Assembly: GCA_947629115.1 (NCBI GenBank)
Contig: CANRCL010000001.1
Location: forward strand, 1 to 39,412
DNA length: 39,412 nt
Direction of reading: 5' to 3'
Source of the DNA: an uncultured Bacilli bacterium
GTDB lineage: Bacteria; Bacillota_I; Bacilli_A; RF39; UBA660
The notes beneath the pieces are model-generated. The model ran no database searches. It saw only the letters and a program-made list of their open reading frames with translations, and was not told the DNA's origin. The translations under genes and the position numbers were made by a program. Within the stretch, counting starts at the first letter, position 1, and the number at the start of each line of letters is the position of its first letter. Positions 24,146 through 32,005 of this stretch are shown here, piece after piece.

Positions 24146-25993
24146 CTATTTCTTTACTTCCTCTAAATTATTAAATTGATTTATAAATTGATTCAACGGT
24201 ATATTATCAAAATATTCTTTTTTATAAACTAATTTTACATATTGTCCTCTTTGAATTAATCTATCAGGAAAAGATTCATTCCTATATTCATTTACGATAT
24301 GTTCTATTTGTTGACTTGCATTATCAACTGTTCCAAAATCATAATATTGTTCAACATTAATTATTTTTTGAGAATCATGATAAATTATTATTTTATAATT
24401 TTTTCCACTATCATAAACTATTCTATTATCATTTGTATAAACATCTTCATATTTATCAAAAATATCAATAGTATTATTTACATATTTATTATCTTGATTA
24501 GGTGTACTTTGGTTTGAAAAATTATTATTTGTATTTCCTTGATTATATGAAGATGAAGGAGCACTTGATGGTTTAACATATTGTAATGGTTCTGTGTAAA
24601 AATTAGAATTAGATTCTTCTTTTTTTTCAGGAACTTCTTCAGTTGTTTTGTTCTCAATTGGTTCATCGGGTTTCACTATTACGATTCCTTCACTGGTTTC
24701 CATATTACTATCACTTGGCAACTCTTCGGCCTTTTCTTGTTCTTCAATTTCATGAGCATTAATATTTTCGCTAAAATCTCTAGCAGTATTTATGGCTTTC
24801 AATGTTTCATCAACTAAATAATATACATTGTCTAAAATTTTATAAATTAATTCCGACTCATATGGGGGAACTAAAGTTGTACTGGCAAACGAATCAATGG
24901 ATATACTTTCCAAAATATTATATAAACTTTTTAAAGAATTGACCATTAAATCTAATCCATTTTTTAAATATTCATCATCTAATTTTCTAATTAAATCTTT
25001 AGCTTCATCTAACTTAGAATTTAAATTTAAATATTTACTTTTTCTTAACAATTCTAATAATTCATTATAACCAACATAATCATTATAATTACTTGCTTCT
25101 TCGTCTTCTATATTCTTTTCTTCATCAACAATCTCTTCTTCAGAATTTTCTTCTTTATCATCTGTTATATTTTCTTCTGGTATCACTTTTTCATCAATGG
25201 TTTCGTTAACGTTTTTTGATATATTCATATCAATTCCATAGATATCACCAAAGTTTTTATCTTCACCAGAAATATATGCTAAACCACCTTGTTTAAAAAA
25301 GTTATAAAGACCATTTCCATTATAATGAGCACCGTATTGAGTGCCATTTAAAGAATTGTATTCATCATTTGTAATACTATAAATTTCATGTGTACTACCA
25401 TATTTGTCTTTAAAAGTTTCTCCACATCCTCCGGAACCAACTATTAAAAATTTATTTCTAGTTAATTCATTATCCTCTAAGTTAGGAGGAATTTGGAAAC
25501 TTTCTCCATTACCGGCTGGAGCTACTCCTACAATTGTTCCATTCCAATCAGGATAAACTTTTTCCATTTCTTTTGCTGTATTAATTGCTGAATTTATTCC
25601 TCTTGAAAAACAGCAAATATCCACATTTTCGGGATTAATTCCATATTTATTTACATATTCTTGTACTAACATTATATCATTTTGAGATGCTTGATTAAAA
25701 TCACTATTGATATTTCCAGTCAAAATTAAAGTATTACCATTATAACCACTTTCTCGAATACCTTCAAGGGCTCTATTATAGTCATAACTAATTTCATCAC
25801 CACTACCACTATAAACTAACATAACATTAGTATTTGAATCTATTACAGGTGGTTCATATAAAGTATCAAATTGTATTTCAGTATTGCCACTTTCATTTGA
25901 TACAACTAAATTATAGCCTTGACCATCACTCCAATTACCATTTTCTAGTTTTTCAATATAATTATCGTTTTGATTGTTTATACTTTCTGCCAT
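24146..25993 (-). CDS. Type VII locus hydrolase-like protein with STT module and extra C-terminal domain (615 aa)
   Basis: Largest member of the five-protein family and first gene of the essC operon. The N-terminal alpha/beta-hydrolase-like domain (about 50-245) has VMLVYSGSGDEISYDY, NTLILTGNI, a nucleophile-elbow-like DICCFSRGINSAIN (Ser130), IVGVAPAGNGES, FLIVGSGGCGE and GAHYNGNGLYNFF (His223). A Glu-rich linker (about 262-296) leads to the helical module with SFASTTLVPPYESE near 366-379. A second acidic and then Ser/Asn/Gln-rich linker (about 415-500) follows, and a final domain of about 100 residues (NNTIDIFDKYEDVY...KYYDFG...LVYKKEYFDNIPL) with alternating beta strands that no other family member has. 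No signal peptide. The low-complexity linkers suggest an extended, possibly extracellular multidomain protein. Confidence 0.7.
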   Translation of the reverse strand: MAESINNQNDNYIEKLENGNWSDGQGYNLVVSNESGNTEIQFDTLYEPPVIDSNTNVMLVYSGSGDEISYDYNRALEGIRESGYNGNTLILTGNINSDFNQASQNDIMLVQEYVNKYGINPENVDICCFSRGINSAINTAKEMEKVYPDWNGTIVGVAPAGNGESFQIPPNLEDNELTRNKFLIVGSGGCGETFKDKYGSTHEIYSITNDEYNSLNGTQYGAHYNGNGLYNFFKQGGLAYISGEDKNFGDIYGIDMNISKNVNETIDEKVIPEENITDDKEENSEEEIVDEEKNIEDEEASNYNDYVGYNELLELLRKSKYLNLNSKLDEAKDLIRKLDDEYLKNGLDLMVNSLKSLYNILESISIDSFASTTLVPPYESELIYKILDNVYYLVDETLKAINTARDFSENINAHEIEEQEKAEELPSDSNMETSEGIVIVKPDEPIENKTTEEVPEKKEESNSNFYTEPLQYVKPSSAPSSSYNQGNTNNNFSNQSTPNQDNKYVNNTIDIFDKYEDVYTNDNRIVYDSGKNYKIIIYHDSQKIINVEQYYDFGTVDNASQQIEHIVNEYRNESFPDRLIQRGQYVKLVYKKEYFDNIPLNQFINQFNNLEEVKK

Positions 25994-26008
25994 AATAAAG
26001 ACCTCAAT

Positions 26009-26026
26009 CCTAAACTAAGTATAACA
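26009..26026 (-). promoter_or_regulatory. Promoter of the essC operon (extended -10)
   Basis: TGTTATACT gives an extended -10 (TATACT at 26018-26023 with the TG at 26025-26026); no good -35 is seen in the T-run upstream, as expected for extended -10 promoters. Start expected near 26010, 16 nt before the 615-residue gene. Confidence 0.5.
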
Positions 26027-26061
26027 TAAAAAAAATTTATTTACTAGATATATTTTAACTT

Positions 26062-26102
26062 TGTACAATGTTAAAAAAATGTACAAATAAATGTACACTT
26101 AA
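26062..26102 (-). terminator. Terminator after noc, with three TGTACA sites
   Basis: AAGTGTACA / TGTACATTT (26077-26085 and 26092-26100) forms a 9-bp stem with a 6-nt loop, followed by a T-run on the minus strand, directly after the noc stop. A third TGTACA lies at 26062-26067. The repeated self-complementary TGTACA could also be binding sites in front of the essC-operon promoter. Confidence 0.65.
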
Positions 26103-26107
26103 AAATT

Positions 26108-27337
26108 TTACATATAGATATCAATTTTATAACTTATAATTCCAATGCTTTCACTTTTTGTCTTTTTGATTTCGAAATCATTTTCTTTCAATTTTTCAGC
26201 AAATTCATTAAATAAAGCATCTAATTGTTCAGTTTTACTGCTGTAGTCTACTTTTTGGGGTGCTTCAAAATCTAATAATTCAATTTCTTCTTCTTTATTA
26301 GAAGTATCATCAGTACTCTCTACAGTACTATCTACTGGTTTGATTTCTTTTATTTCTTTTTCATCACTTGGTGTTTCTGGTTCAACAATTGGTATTTCTG
26401 TTTCTTCTTCACTATTATTTTCTTCAAGAGGAATATTTTCAGAAGCTTTTTCTTTTTCTTCCTCTCTTTCATAATTTATAATTGGAATATTAGAAAAATT
26501 ATCATCTTCTTGTTCTTCCGCACTTTCATTCATATTCATACTAACACTTTCATCTTCAAGAAAGTTAAAAAATTTATTGGGCATTTTTTTAGGTTGTTCA
26601 TTTTGCATAACAGGTATTTCCTCACTTTTTCCTACATTAGGGCTTACTATATCTGTTGCTGTTTCTCTAATTAAATCTAAATTAGGACTACTATCAACTA
26701 AAGGTACATCAGATTTTATTTTATCACTCTTACTTTTTATTTGTTTATCTAATTCTCTTACAGTTAATCTCTCATCTATTATTTTATTAAGCCATTCTTC
26801 TTGTTCGTATTTATCTTCTATTTGTAATAGACTTCGAGCATGGCGTTCTGATATTCGACCATCAATTAAAGCATTTTGAACGGCTTCAGATAAGGTTAAC
26901 AAACGTAACTTATTAGAAATGGCTGATTGACTTAATCCCATTTTTCTAGCCAATTGCTCTTGAGTTATATTATCTTTATCTAATAATGCTTGGTAAGATT
27001 TTGCTTCTTCTATTGCTGATAAATCTCTTCTTTGAACATTTTCAACTATTGCAGCTTCAGCACTTCGTTGGTCATCCATATTTGTGACGATAGCAGGTAC
27101 TTGAGTAAGACCAGCCAATTTAGCGGCTTTATATCTTCTTTCACCAGCAATTATTTCATATTTTTCGGCCAATTTTCTTACTACTAAAGGTTGAATAATT
27201 CCGTGTTCTTTTATGGAATTTGCAAGTTCTTTTAATCCTTCCTCGTCAAAACTCAATCGTGGTTGAAAACGATTGGGAATAATATCTTCAATAGGAATAT
27301 TTAATACTTGTTTTACTTCTTGTGCACTACTATCCAC
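26108..27337 (-). CDS. noc: Noc-type ParB-family DNA-binding CTPase (nucleoid occlusion)
   Basis: ParB_N CTP-binding domain (about 12-105) with NRFQPR, GIIQPLVVR, GERRYKAAKLAG (65-76) and ENVQRRDLS (99-107); helix-turn-helix (123-170). At the four positions that separate Noc from ParB DNA specificity, as I recall the published work, it has Q137, K143, T148 and R165; Noc has Q, K, K, R and ParB typically R, T, A, G. Three of four are Noc-type. Position next to rsmG also matches noc, and an exact Noc-binding palindrome lies at 37336. Unusual: it lacks the N-terminal amphipathic membrane anchor of B. subtilis Noc and has a 150-residue acidic linker (about 215-365), within which PNKFFNFLEDE (253-263) might act as an anchor. 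A C-terminal dimerisation helix (370-390) follows. Start GTG with AAGGGGA upstream. Confidence 0.88.
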   Translation of the reverse strand: MDSSAQEVKQVLNIPIEDIIPNRFQPRLSFDEEGLKELANSIKEHGIIQPLVVRKLAEKYEIIAGERRYKAAKLAGLTQVPAIVTNMDDQRSAEAAIVENVQRRDLSAIEEAKSYQALLDKDNITQEQLARKMGLSQSAISNKLRLLTLSEAVQNALIDGRISERHARSLLQIEDKYEQEEWLNKIIDERLTVRELDKQIKSKSDKIKSDVPLVDSSPNLDLIRETATDIVSPNVGKSEEIPVMQNEQPKKMPNKFFNFLEDESVSMNMNESAEEQEDDNFSNIPIINYEREEEKEKASENIPLEENNSEEETEIPIVEPETPSDEKEIKEIKPVDSTVESTDDTSNKEEEIELLDFEAPQKVDYSSKTEQLDALFNEFAEKLKENDFEIKKTKSESIGIISYKIDIYM

Positions 27338-27381
27338 AAAAATCTTCCCCTTTACCTTTATATTCTATATTTAATTCTAAC

Positions 27382-28098
27382 TTATTTATGATTTTTTTGC
27401 AATGGCTTTTTGATTATTTTATCATAAGGTCTTAAATCTTCTAATTTAGTCATTCCTAATTTTTTAATAACTAAAATATTTCTAATACCTGTATTTTTAT
27501 ATAATTCAAATTTATTTTGTTCAACTATTTTAGTATTTAAAACTTCCAATGTTTCTTTAGCATCTTCTAAATTTTCATTTAAATTACCTTTTAATGGTAT
27601 AAATAAGCCATTTTCTTTAACTAAAGGAATTGCTAATTCACTTAAAACTCTTAAATTAGCCACTGCACGAGATGTTACTATATCAAATTTATTTAAATTG
27701 TTTTTAGCATAATTTTCACATCTATCATTTATTAAAGTAATTTCTAAATTTAATTTCTTTTTTAATTCTTCTAGAAATTTAATTTTTTTATTATTAGAAT
27801 CTAACAATACTATATCTAAATTAGGATAAACTATTTTTAAAACCATACCCGGAAAACCAGCCCCAGTACCAATATCTAATAAACTATTTTCTTTAGTTAA
27901 ATCAACTACTTTAGTAATCATTAAAGAATCAAAAAAATGTTTTAAATAAATTTCTTCATCTGAAGTAATTGCTGTTAAATTTGTATGTTCATTATATTTT
28001 TTTAAAAATTCTTTATAAATTTCTAATTTATTTATTTGTTCATTAGTTAACTCGATACCAATGTTTTTTAATTCATTTATAAATTCTTCTTTATTCAT
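27382..28098 (-). CDS. rsmG: 16S rRNA (guanine-527-N7) methyltransferase RsmG
   Basis: Methylates G527 of 16S rRNA (E. coli numbering) using SAM. The 238-residue protein has NEHTNLTAI (36-44 region), LKHFFDSL and the SAM-binding motif SLLDIGTGAGFPGMVLKI, followed by LDIVLLDSNNKKIKFLEEL and FDIVTSRAVANL, all diagnostic of the GidB family. Length is normal. The ATG overlaps the end of mnmG by 8 bases, so it is translationally coupled, and noc follows 44 nt later in the classical mnmE-mnmG-rsmG-noc order. Confidence 0.96.
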   Translation of the reverse strand: MNKEEFINELKNIGIELTNEQINKLEIYKEFLKKYNEHTNLTAITSDEEIYLKHFFDSLMITKVVDLTKENSLLDIGTGAGFPGMVLKIVYPNLDIVLLDSNNKKIKFLEELKKKLNLEITLINDRCENYAKNNLNKFDIVTSRAVANLRVLSELAIPLVKENGLFIPLKGNLNENLEDAKETLEVLNTKIVEQNKFELYKNTGIRNILVIKKLGMTKLEDLRPYDKIIKKPLQKNHK

Positions 28099-29953
28099 TT
28101 TTACTATATTCTTTCTTTAAATAAATGGCTAAAATTGATAAATCAACTGGATTTACTCCACTTATTCTTGAGGCTTGGGCAATTGTTTTTGGTCTTATTT
28201 CACTTAATTTTTGTTTCGCTTCACTAGCCAAATTTTTTATTTTTTTATAATCAATATCATCAGGTATTTGTTTTTCTTCTACTTTTAAAAGTTTCTCGGC
28301 TTCTTTATAGGCTTTCTGAATATAACCTGCATATTTTAATTCAATTTCAACTTGTTCTAAAACTTCTGAATCATATTTAAATTTATGAAATTGATTTAAA
28401 AATTTAAAATCAATATTAGGTCTTTTTATTAATTCTTCATATGTTAAATTTCTAGATGGAATATCCAAATTATTTTCTTTAAAGATATTTTTAATCTTAT
28501 CATCTAACACTAATTTATTTTCTTTAAGTTCCTTAAATAATTTTTGAATATTGGCTTTTTTCTTTAACAATCTTTGATATTGTTCTTCAGAAATAGTTCC
28601 TAATTTATAAGCAATTTCTCTTAATCTTAAATCTGAATTATCATGTCTTAAAATTAATCTAAATTCCGCTCTTGAAGTAAGCATCCGATAAGGGTCAACA
28701 ACGCCTTTTGTCACTAAATCATCAATTAATACCCCAATATATGCTTCATTTCTTTTTAAAATTAAAGGTTCTTTGCCTTGAAGTTTTAAACTGGCATTAA
28801 TTCCAGCGATTAATCCTTGACCAGCCGCTTCTTCATAACCACTTGTTCCATTAATTTGACCTGCCGTAAATAAATTCTTTAAAATTTTATTTTCCAAACT
28901 TGGATTAATTTGAATTGGATTAATTGCGTCATATTCGATGGCATAAGCATATTTAGTTATTTGAGCATTTTCTAACCCCTCTAAACTATGAACCATTTCT
29001 TCTTGGACATATTCGGGCATACTAGTGGAAAAACCTTGTAAATACCATTCATCATAATATATACTTTCTGGTTCTAAAAATAATTGATGTCTTTCTTTAT
29101 CTTTAAATCTTACTATTTTATCTTCAATTGAGGGGCAATATCTAGGTCCTACTCCAGTGGCATAACCTCCGTACATTGCTGATTCTTTTAAATGTTTATT
29201 AATAATATTATGGGTATTTTGATTTGTATATAATAAATAACATTTTTGTTGTTCTTCAATTTTATATTGTGGTTTTATATCGTGACTAAAAGTTAAATAA
29301 GTATCATCCCCTAATTCTTGATGCATTTTAGAAAAATCAATAGAGTCTTTTTTAATACGAGGGGGAGTACCAGTTTTTAGACGAATTATCTTTAAACCAT
29401 ATTTTTTTAAATTATCACTTAAATGATTACTTCTTCCCTCACCATGAGGACCTGATGGAGTATTTTTACTTCCAATTAGAATATTGGCTTTTAAATAAGT
29501 ACCAGTTGTTAATATAACTGTTTTACCTAAAATTTTCTCTTTATTATCTAAAATTATTCCTTTTACTTCATTATCTTCTGTAATTAAATCTTCTACTAAA
29601 CCCTCTTTAATAGTTAAATTCTTATCTTTTTCTAAAAATTCAAGCATTTTTTTAGGATAAACTCGTTTGTCGGCTTGGCATCTTAAACTTCTAACAGCAG
29701 GACCTTTGGAATTATTAAGCATTTTTATTTGAAAATGACTTAAATCGGCCACTATACCCATTAAACCCCCTAAAGCATCTATTTCTCGAACAATTATTCC
29801 TTTAGCGGTACCACCAATAGAAGGATTACAAGGCATATCAGCAATATTTTTTTTATTCATTGTTAAAAGAATGGTTTTCATTCCCATTTTACTTGCTATA
29901 TTAGCGGCTTCACACCCTGCGTGCCCTCCCCCTACTACTATTACATCATACAT
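28091..29953 (-). CDS. mnmG: tRNA uridine-5-carboxymethylaminomethyl modification enzyme MnmG
   Basis: With MnmE it installs the (carboxymethyl)aminomethyl group on U34 of several tRNAs. The 620-residue protein starts MYDVIVVGGGHAGCEAAN, the FAD-binding GxGxxG, and shows ADMPCNPSIGGTAKG, the GPRYCPSIEDKIVRF block with the conserved Cys, and AGQINGTSGYEEAAGQG. The C-terminal helical domain that binds MnmE and tRNA ends in SRISGVNPVDLSILAIYLKK. I choose the ATG at 29953 (AGTAGGAAT upstream, 8 nt after mnmE); an upstream in-frame ATG would overlap mnmE and add MHRKVGII. Full length. Confidence 0.97.
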   Translation of the reverse strand: MYDVIVVGGGHAGCEAANIASKMGMKTILLTMNKKNIADMPCNPSIGGTAKGIIVREIDALGGLMGIVADLSHFQIKMLNNSKGPAVRSLRCQADKRVYPKKMLEFLEKDKNLTIKEGLVEDLITEDNEVKGIILDNKEKILGKTVILTTGTYLKANILIGSKNTPSGPHGEGRSNHLSDNLKKYGLKIIRLKTGTPPRIKKDSIDFSKMHQELGDDTYLTFSHDIKPQYKIEEQQKCYLLYTNQNTHNIINKHLKESAMYGGYATGVGPRYCPSIEDKIVRFKDKERHQLFLEPESIYYDEWYLQGFSTSMPEYVQEEMVHSLEGLENAQITKYAYAIEYDAINPIQINPSLENKILKNLFTAGQINGTSGYEEAAGQGLIAGINASLKLQGKEPLILKRNEAYIGVLIDDLVTKGVVDPYRMLTSRAEFRLILRHDNSDLRLREIAYKLGTISEEQYQRLLKKKANIQKLFKELKENKLVLDDKIKNIFKENNLDIPSRNLTYEELIKRPNIDFKFLNQFHKFKYDSEVLEQVEIELKYAGYIQKAYKEAEKLLKVEEKQIPDDIDYKKIKNLASEAKQKLSEIRPKTIAQASRISGVNPVDLSILAIYLKKEYSKNE

Positions 29954-29961
29954 AATTATTC

Positions 29962-31305
29962 CTACTTTCCTATGCAAAAATTACTAAACAAAGTATCTAA
30001 TAATTCTTCTCGATAAGTTTCTCCTGTAATTTCTCCTAATAAATTCCAAACAGTTGTTATATCAATTTCAACAACATCAATTGGCATATTATTTTTTAAA
30101 TTTTTAATAGATTCATTAATACTATTAAGACTCTTTTTAAGTAAATCAATTTGTCTTACATTAGATAAATAAGTCATATCTTTTTGAGCAATATTTTCTA
30201 AATTTAATTTTTGAGTTATTTCTTTTTTTAAGTCATCTAAACCATTTTTAGAAACTGTATTACCAATTATAAAGTTTTCATCTAACTCTATAACCTTATT
30301 TAAATCTGATTTATTAATAAAAATTATTCTTTTTTCTTTTGGTACTTGTTTAATTAAATCTTTTTCAAATTTAGATATTTTTTCATTATTACTTAAAACT
30401 ATGATTACTACATCGGCCTTTTTAATTGCTTCTTTACTTCGTTCTACCCCAATTTGCTCTACTATATCATTAGTTTCTCTAATACCAGCAGTATCTATAA
30501 AATTTAACATAAATCCATTTAAAATAACACTACCCTCGACAATATCTCTTGTAGTTCCAGGAATATCTGTTACAATGGCCTTTTTATCATCTAATAAAGC
30601 ATTTAAAATACTACTTTTTCCTACATTAGGTTTTCCTACTATGGCTACATCTATTCCCTCTTTTATTAATTTACCATTATGGGAATTAATTAACATATTA
30701 TGCATTTCTTCTTTGATTTCTTCTAATTTAGGTAATAAATTATTATGCGTAATAACTTCAATATCTTCATATTCTGGATAATCTATATTTACTTCAATAT
30801 TGGCTAAAATATCTACTATCTTTTTTCTTAATTTTGTTATTTCAGAAAATAAACTACCATTTAAATTATTTAAGGCTAAATTTCTAGCAATATCGGTTTT
30901 GGCATTGATTAAATCATTTACTGATTCGGCTTCAGTTAAATCGATTCTACCATTTAAAAAGGCTCTTTTAGTAAATTCTCCTGGTTCTGCTAAACGACAA
31001 CCATTTTCTAATAATAATTCTAATATTTTATTAGTTGTATTAATTCCCCCATGAGAGTTTATTTCTACAACATCTTCCATTGTATATGTTTTAGGTGCTA
31101 ACATTACACTTACTAATACTTCATCTATTTTTTCTTTTTTATCATAAATAAAACCATAATGAATTGTATGAGTTGGCACTTTTTTTAAATCTTTACCTTT
31201 AAATATTTTAGATACAATGTTTATGGCATCTTTTCCACTTACTCGAATTATAGAAATGGCTCCAATGCCAGAAGATGTACAAATAGCACATATAGTATCA
31301 TCCAT
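29962..31305 (-). CDS. mnmE: tRNA modification GTPase MnmE
   Basis: The 447-residue partner of MnmG. N-terminal formyl-THF-binding domain (DTICAICTSSGIGAISIIRVSG), a helical domain, and an inserted GTPase domain: G1 GKPNVGKS (about 224-231), G2 GTTRD, G3 DTAGIRE, G4 NKSD. The C-terminal FCIGK is the family's C-x-G-K end, with its conserved Cys. The start is placed at the ATG at 31305 (GGGATG-type site upstream), giving the normal MxDTI beginning; upstream in-frame codons MRKGMNI cover the ribosome binding site. A terminator lies between jag and this gene, and a TGCTAATAT extended -10 just upstream suggests that mnmE-mnmG-rsmG-noc has its own promoter. Confidence 0.97.
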   Translation of the reverse strand: MDDTICAICTSSGIGAISIIRVSGKDAINIVSKIFKGKDLKKVPTHTIHYGFIYDKKEKIDEVLVSVMLAPKTYTMEDVVEINSHGGINTTNKILELLLENGCRLAEPGEFTKRAFLNGRIDLTEAESVNDLINAKTDIARNLALNNLNGSLFSEITKLRKKIVDILANIEVNIDYPEYEDIEVITHNNLLPKLEEIKEEMHNMLINSHNGKLIKEGIDVAIVGKPNVGKSSILNALLDDKKAIVTDIPGTTRDIVEGSVILNGFMLNFIDTAGIRETNDIVEQIGVERSKEAIKKADVVIIVLSNNEKISKFEKDLIKQVPKEKRIIFINKSDLNKVIELDENFIIGNTVSKNGLDDLKKEITQKLNLENIAQKDMTYLSNVRQIDLLKKSLNSINESIKNLKNNMPIDVVEIDITTVWNLLGEITGETYREELLDTLFSNFCIGK

Positions 31306-31355
31306 AATATTCATCCCTTTCCGCAATATATTAGCACAAATTCAATAATATTGCA

Positions 31356-31383
31356 TTAAAAAACCTATTAATTAAAATAGGAT
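31356..31383 (-). terminator. Rho-independent terminator after jag
   Basis: CCTATT / AATAGG stem (31364-31369 with 31376-31381) with a 6-nt loop, followed by TTTTTT on the minus strand. It ends the rpmH-rnpA-yidC-jag unit. Confidence 0.75.
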
Positions 31384-31396
31384 TTCTAAATTTTTA

Positions 31397-32005
31397 TTAT
31401 TCTGGTTTAATAACAACGTGACGATTTGGCTCTTCGCCCTCACTTTCAGTTTTAACACCTTTAAAATTCGTTAAAGCATTATGAATTATTCTTCTATCAT
31501 AAGCATTCATATTATCTAAATGAACTTCTACTTTCGTATTAACTACTTCTTTGGCTAAATTTTTAGCCATTCTTTCTAATCTTTTTTGTTGTTTTTCACG
31601 ATAATTTTCAACATCTAAACTTAAATGAGGTTTAATATTAAATTCTGTATTTATTTTTTGTTTAACAATAGTTTCTAAAGCCTTTAAAGTATTACCACCT
31701 TTACCAATAAGAACTGGGTTATTATTAGAGTATATTTTAATATACATCATACCCTCTCGCATTTTGGTTTCAAAATTGACTGTTAATCCCATATTGGTTA
31801 ATAACTCTTCTAAATATTCTTTAATATAATTTAATAATTCATTTTTTAGAATAAAACTTACTTCATAAGAAGAATTCTTATTAAATAATCCACTTTTTTT
31901 CTCTTCATATTTGTAATAAAAATCATCTTCTAATACTTTATATTCTTCACAAAAATCTGTAATTATTGTTTCTAATTCTTTTCCCTCTTTAGTTATTATT
32001 TCCAT
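31397..32005 (-). CDS. jag: KhpB/Jag RNA-binding protein (Jag-N, KH, R3H)
   Basis: RNA-binding partner of KhpA linked to cell elongation and division in Gram-positive bacteria. The 202-residue protein has a short Jag-N domain (1-55), a KH domain with VLIGKGGNTLKALE (101-114) and an R3H domain with MNAYDRRIIHNALTNFKGV (165-183), ending EGEEPNRHVVIKP. It lacks the long basic linker seen in many Jag proteins. The ATG lies inside the end of yidC (17-base overlap), the usual tight yidC-jag pairing. Confidence 0.94.
   Translation of the reverse strand: MEIITKEGKELETIITDFCEEYKVLEDDFYYKYEEKKSGLFNKNSSYEVSFILKNELLNYIKEYLEELLTNMGLTVNFETKMREGMMYIKIYSNNNPVLIGKGGNTLKALETIVKQKINTEFNIKPHLSLDVENYREKQQKRLERMAKNLAKEVVNTKVEVHLDNMNAYDRRIIHNALTNFKGVKTESEGEEPNRHVVIKPE

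Noticed and set aside
24299..24666. Two short frames (plus and minus) inside the 615-residue protein gene
   Set aside because: Out-of-frame readings of the low-complexity linker and C-terminal coding region; the main frame is intact.
12390..25993. LXG or known toxin domains in the type VII locus
   Set aside because: The N-termini do not show an LXG helical domain, and no nuclease, NADase or lipase-toxin signature with an adjacent immunity gene is visible. I therefore do not call these toxins.
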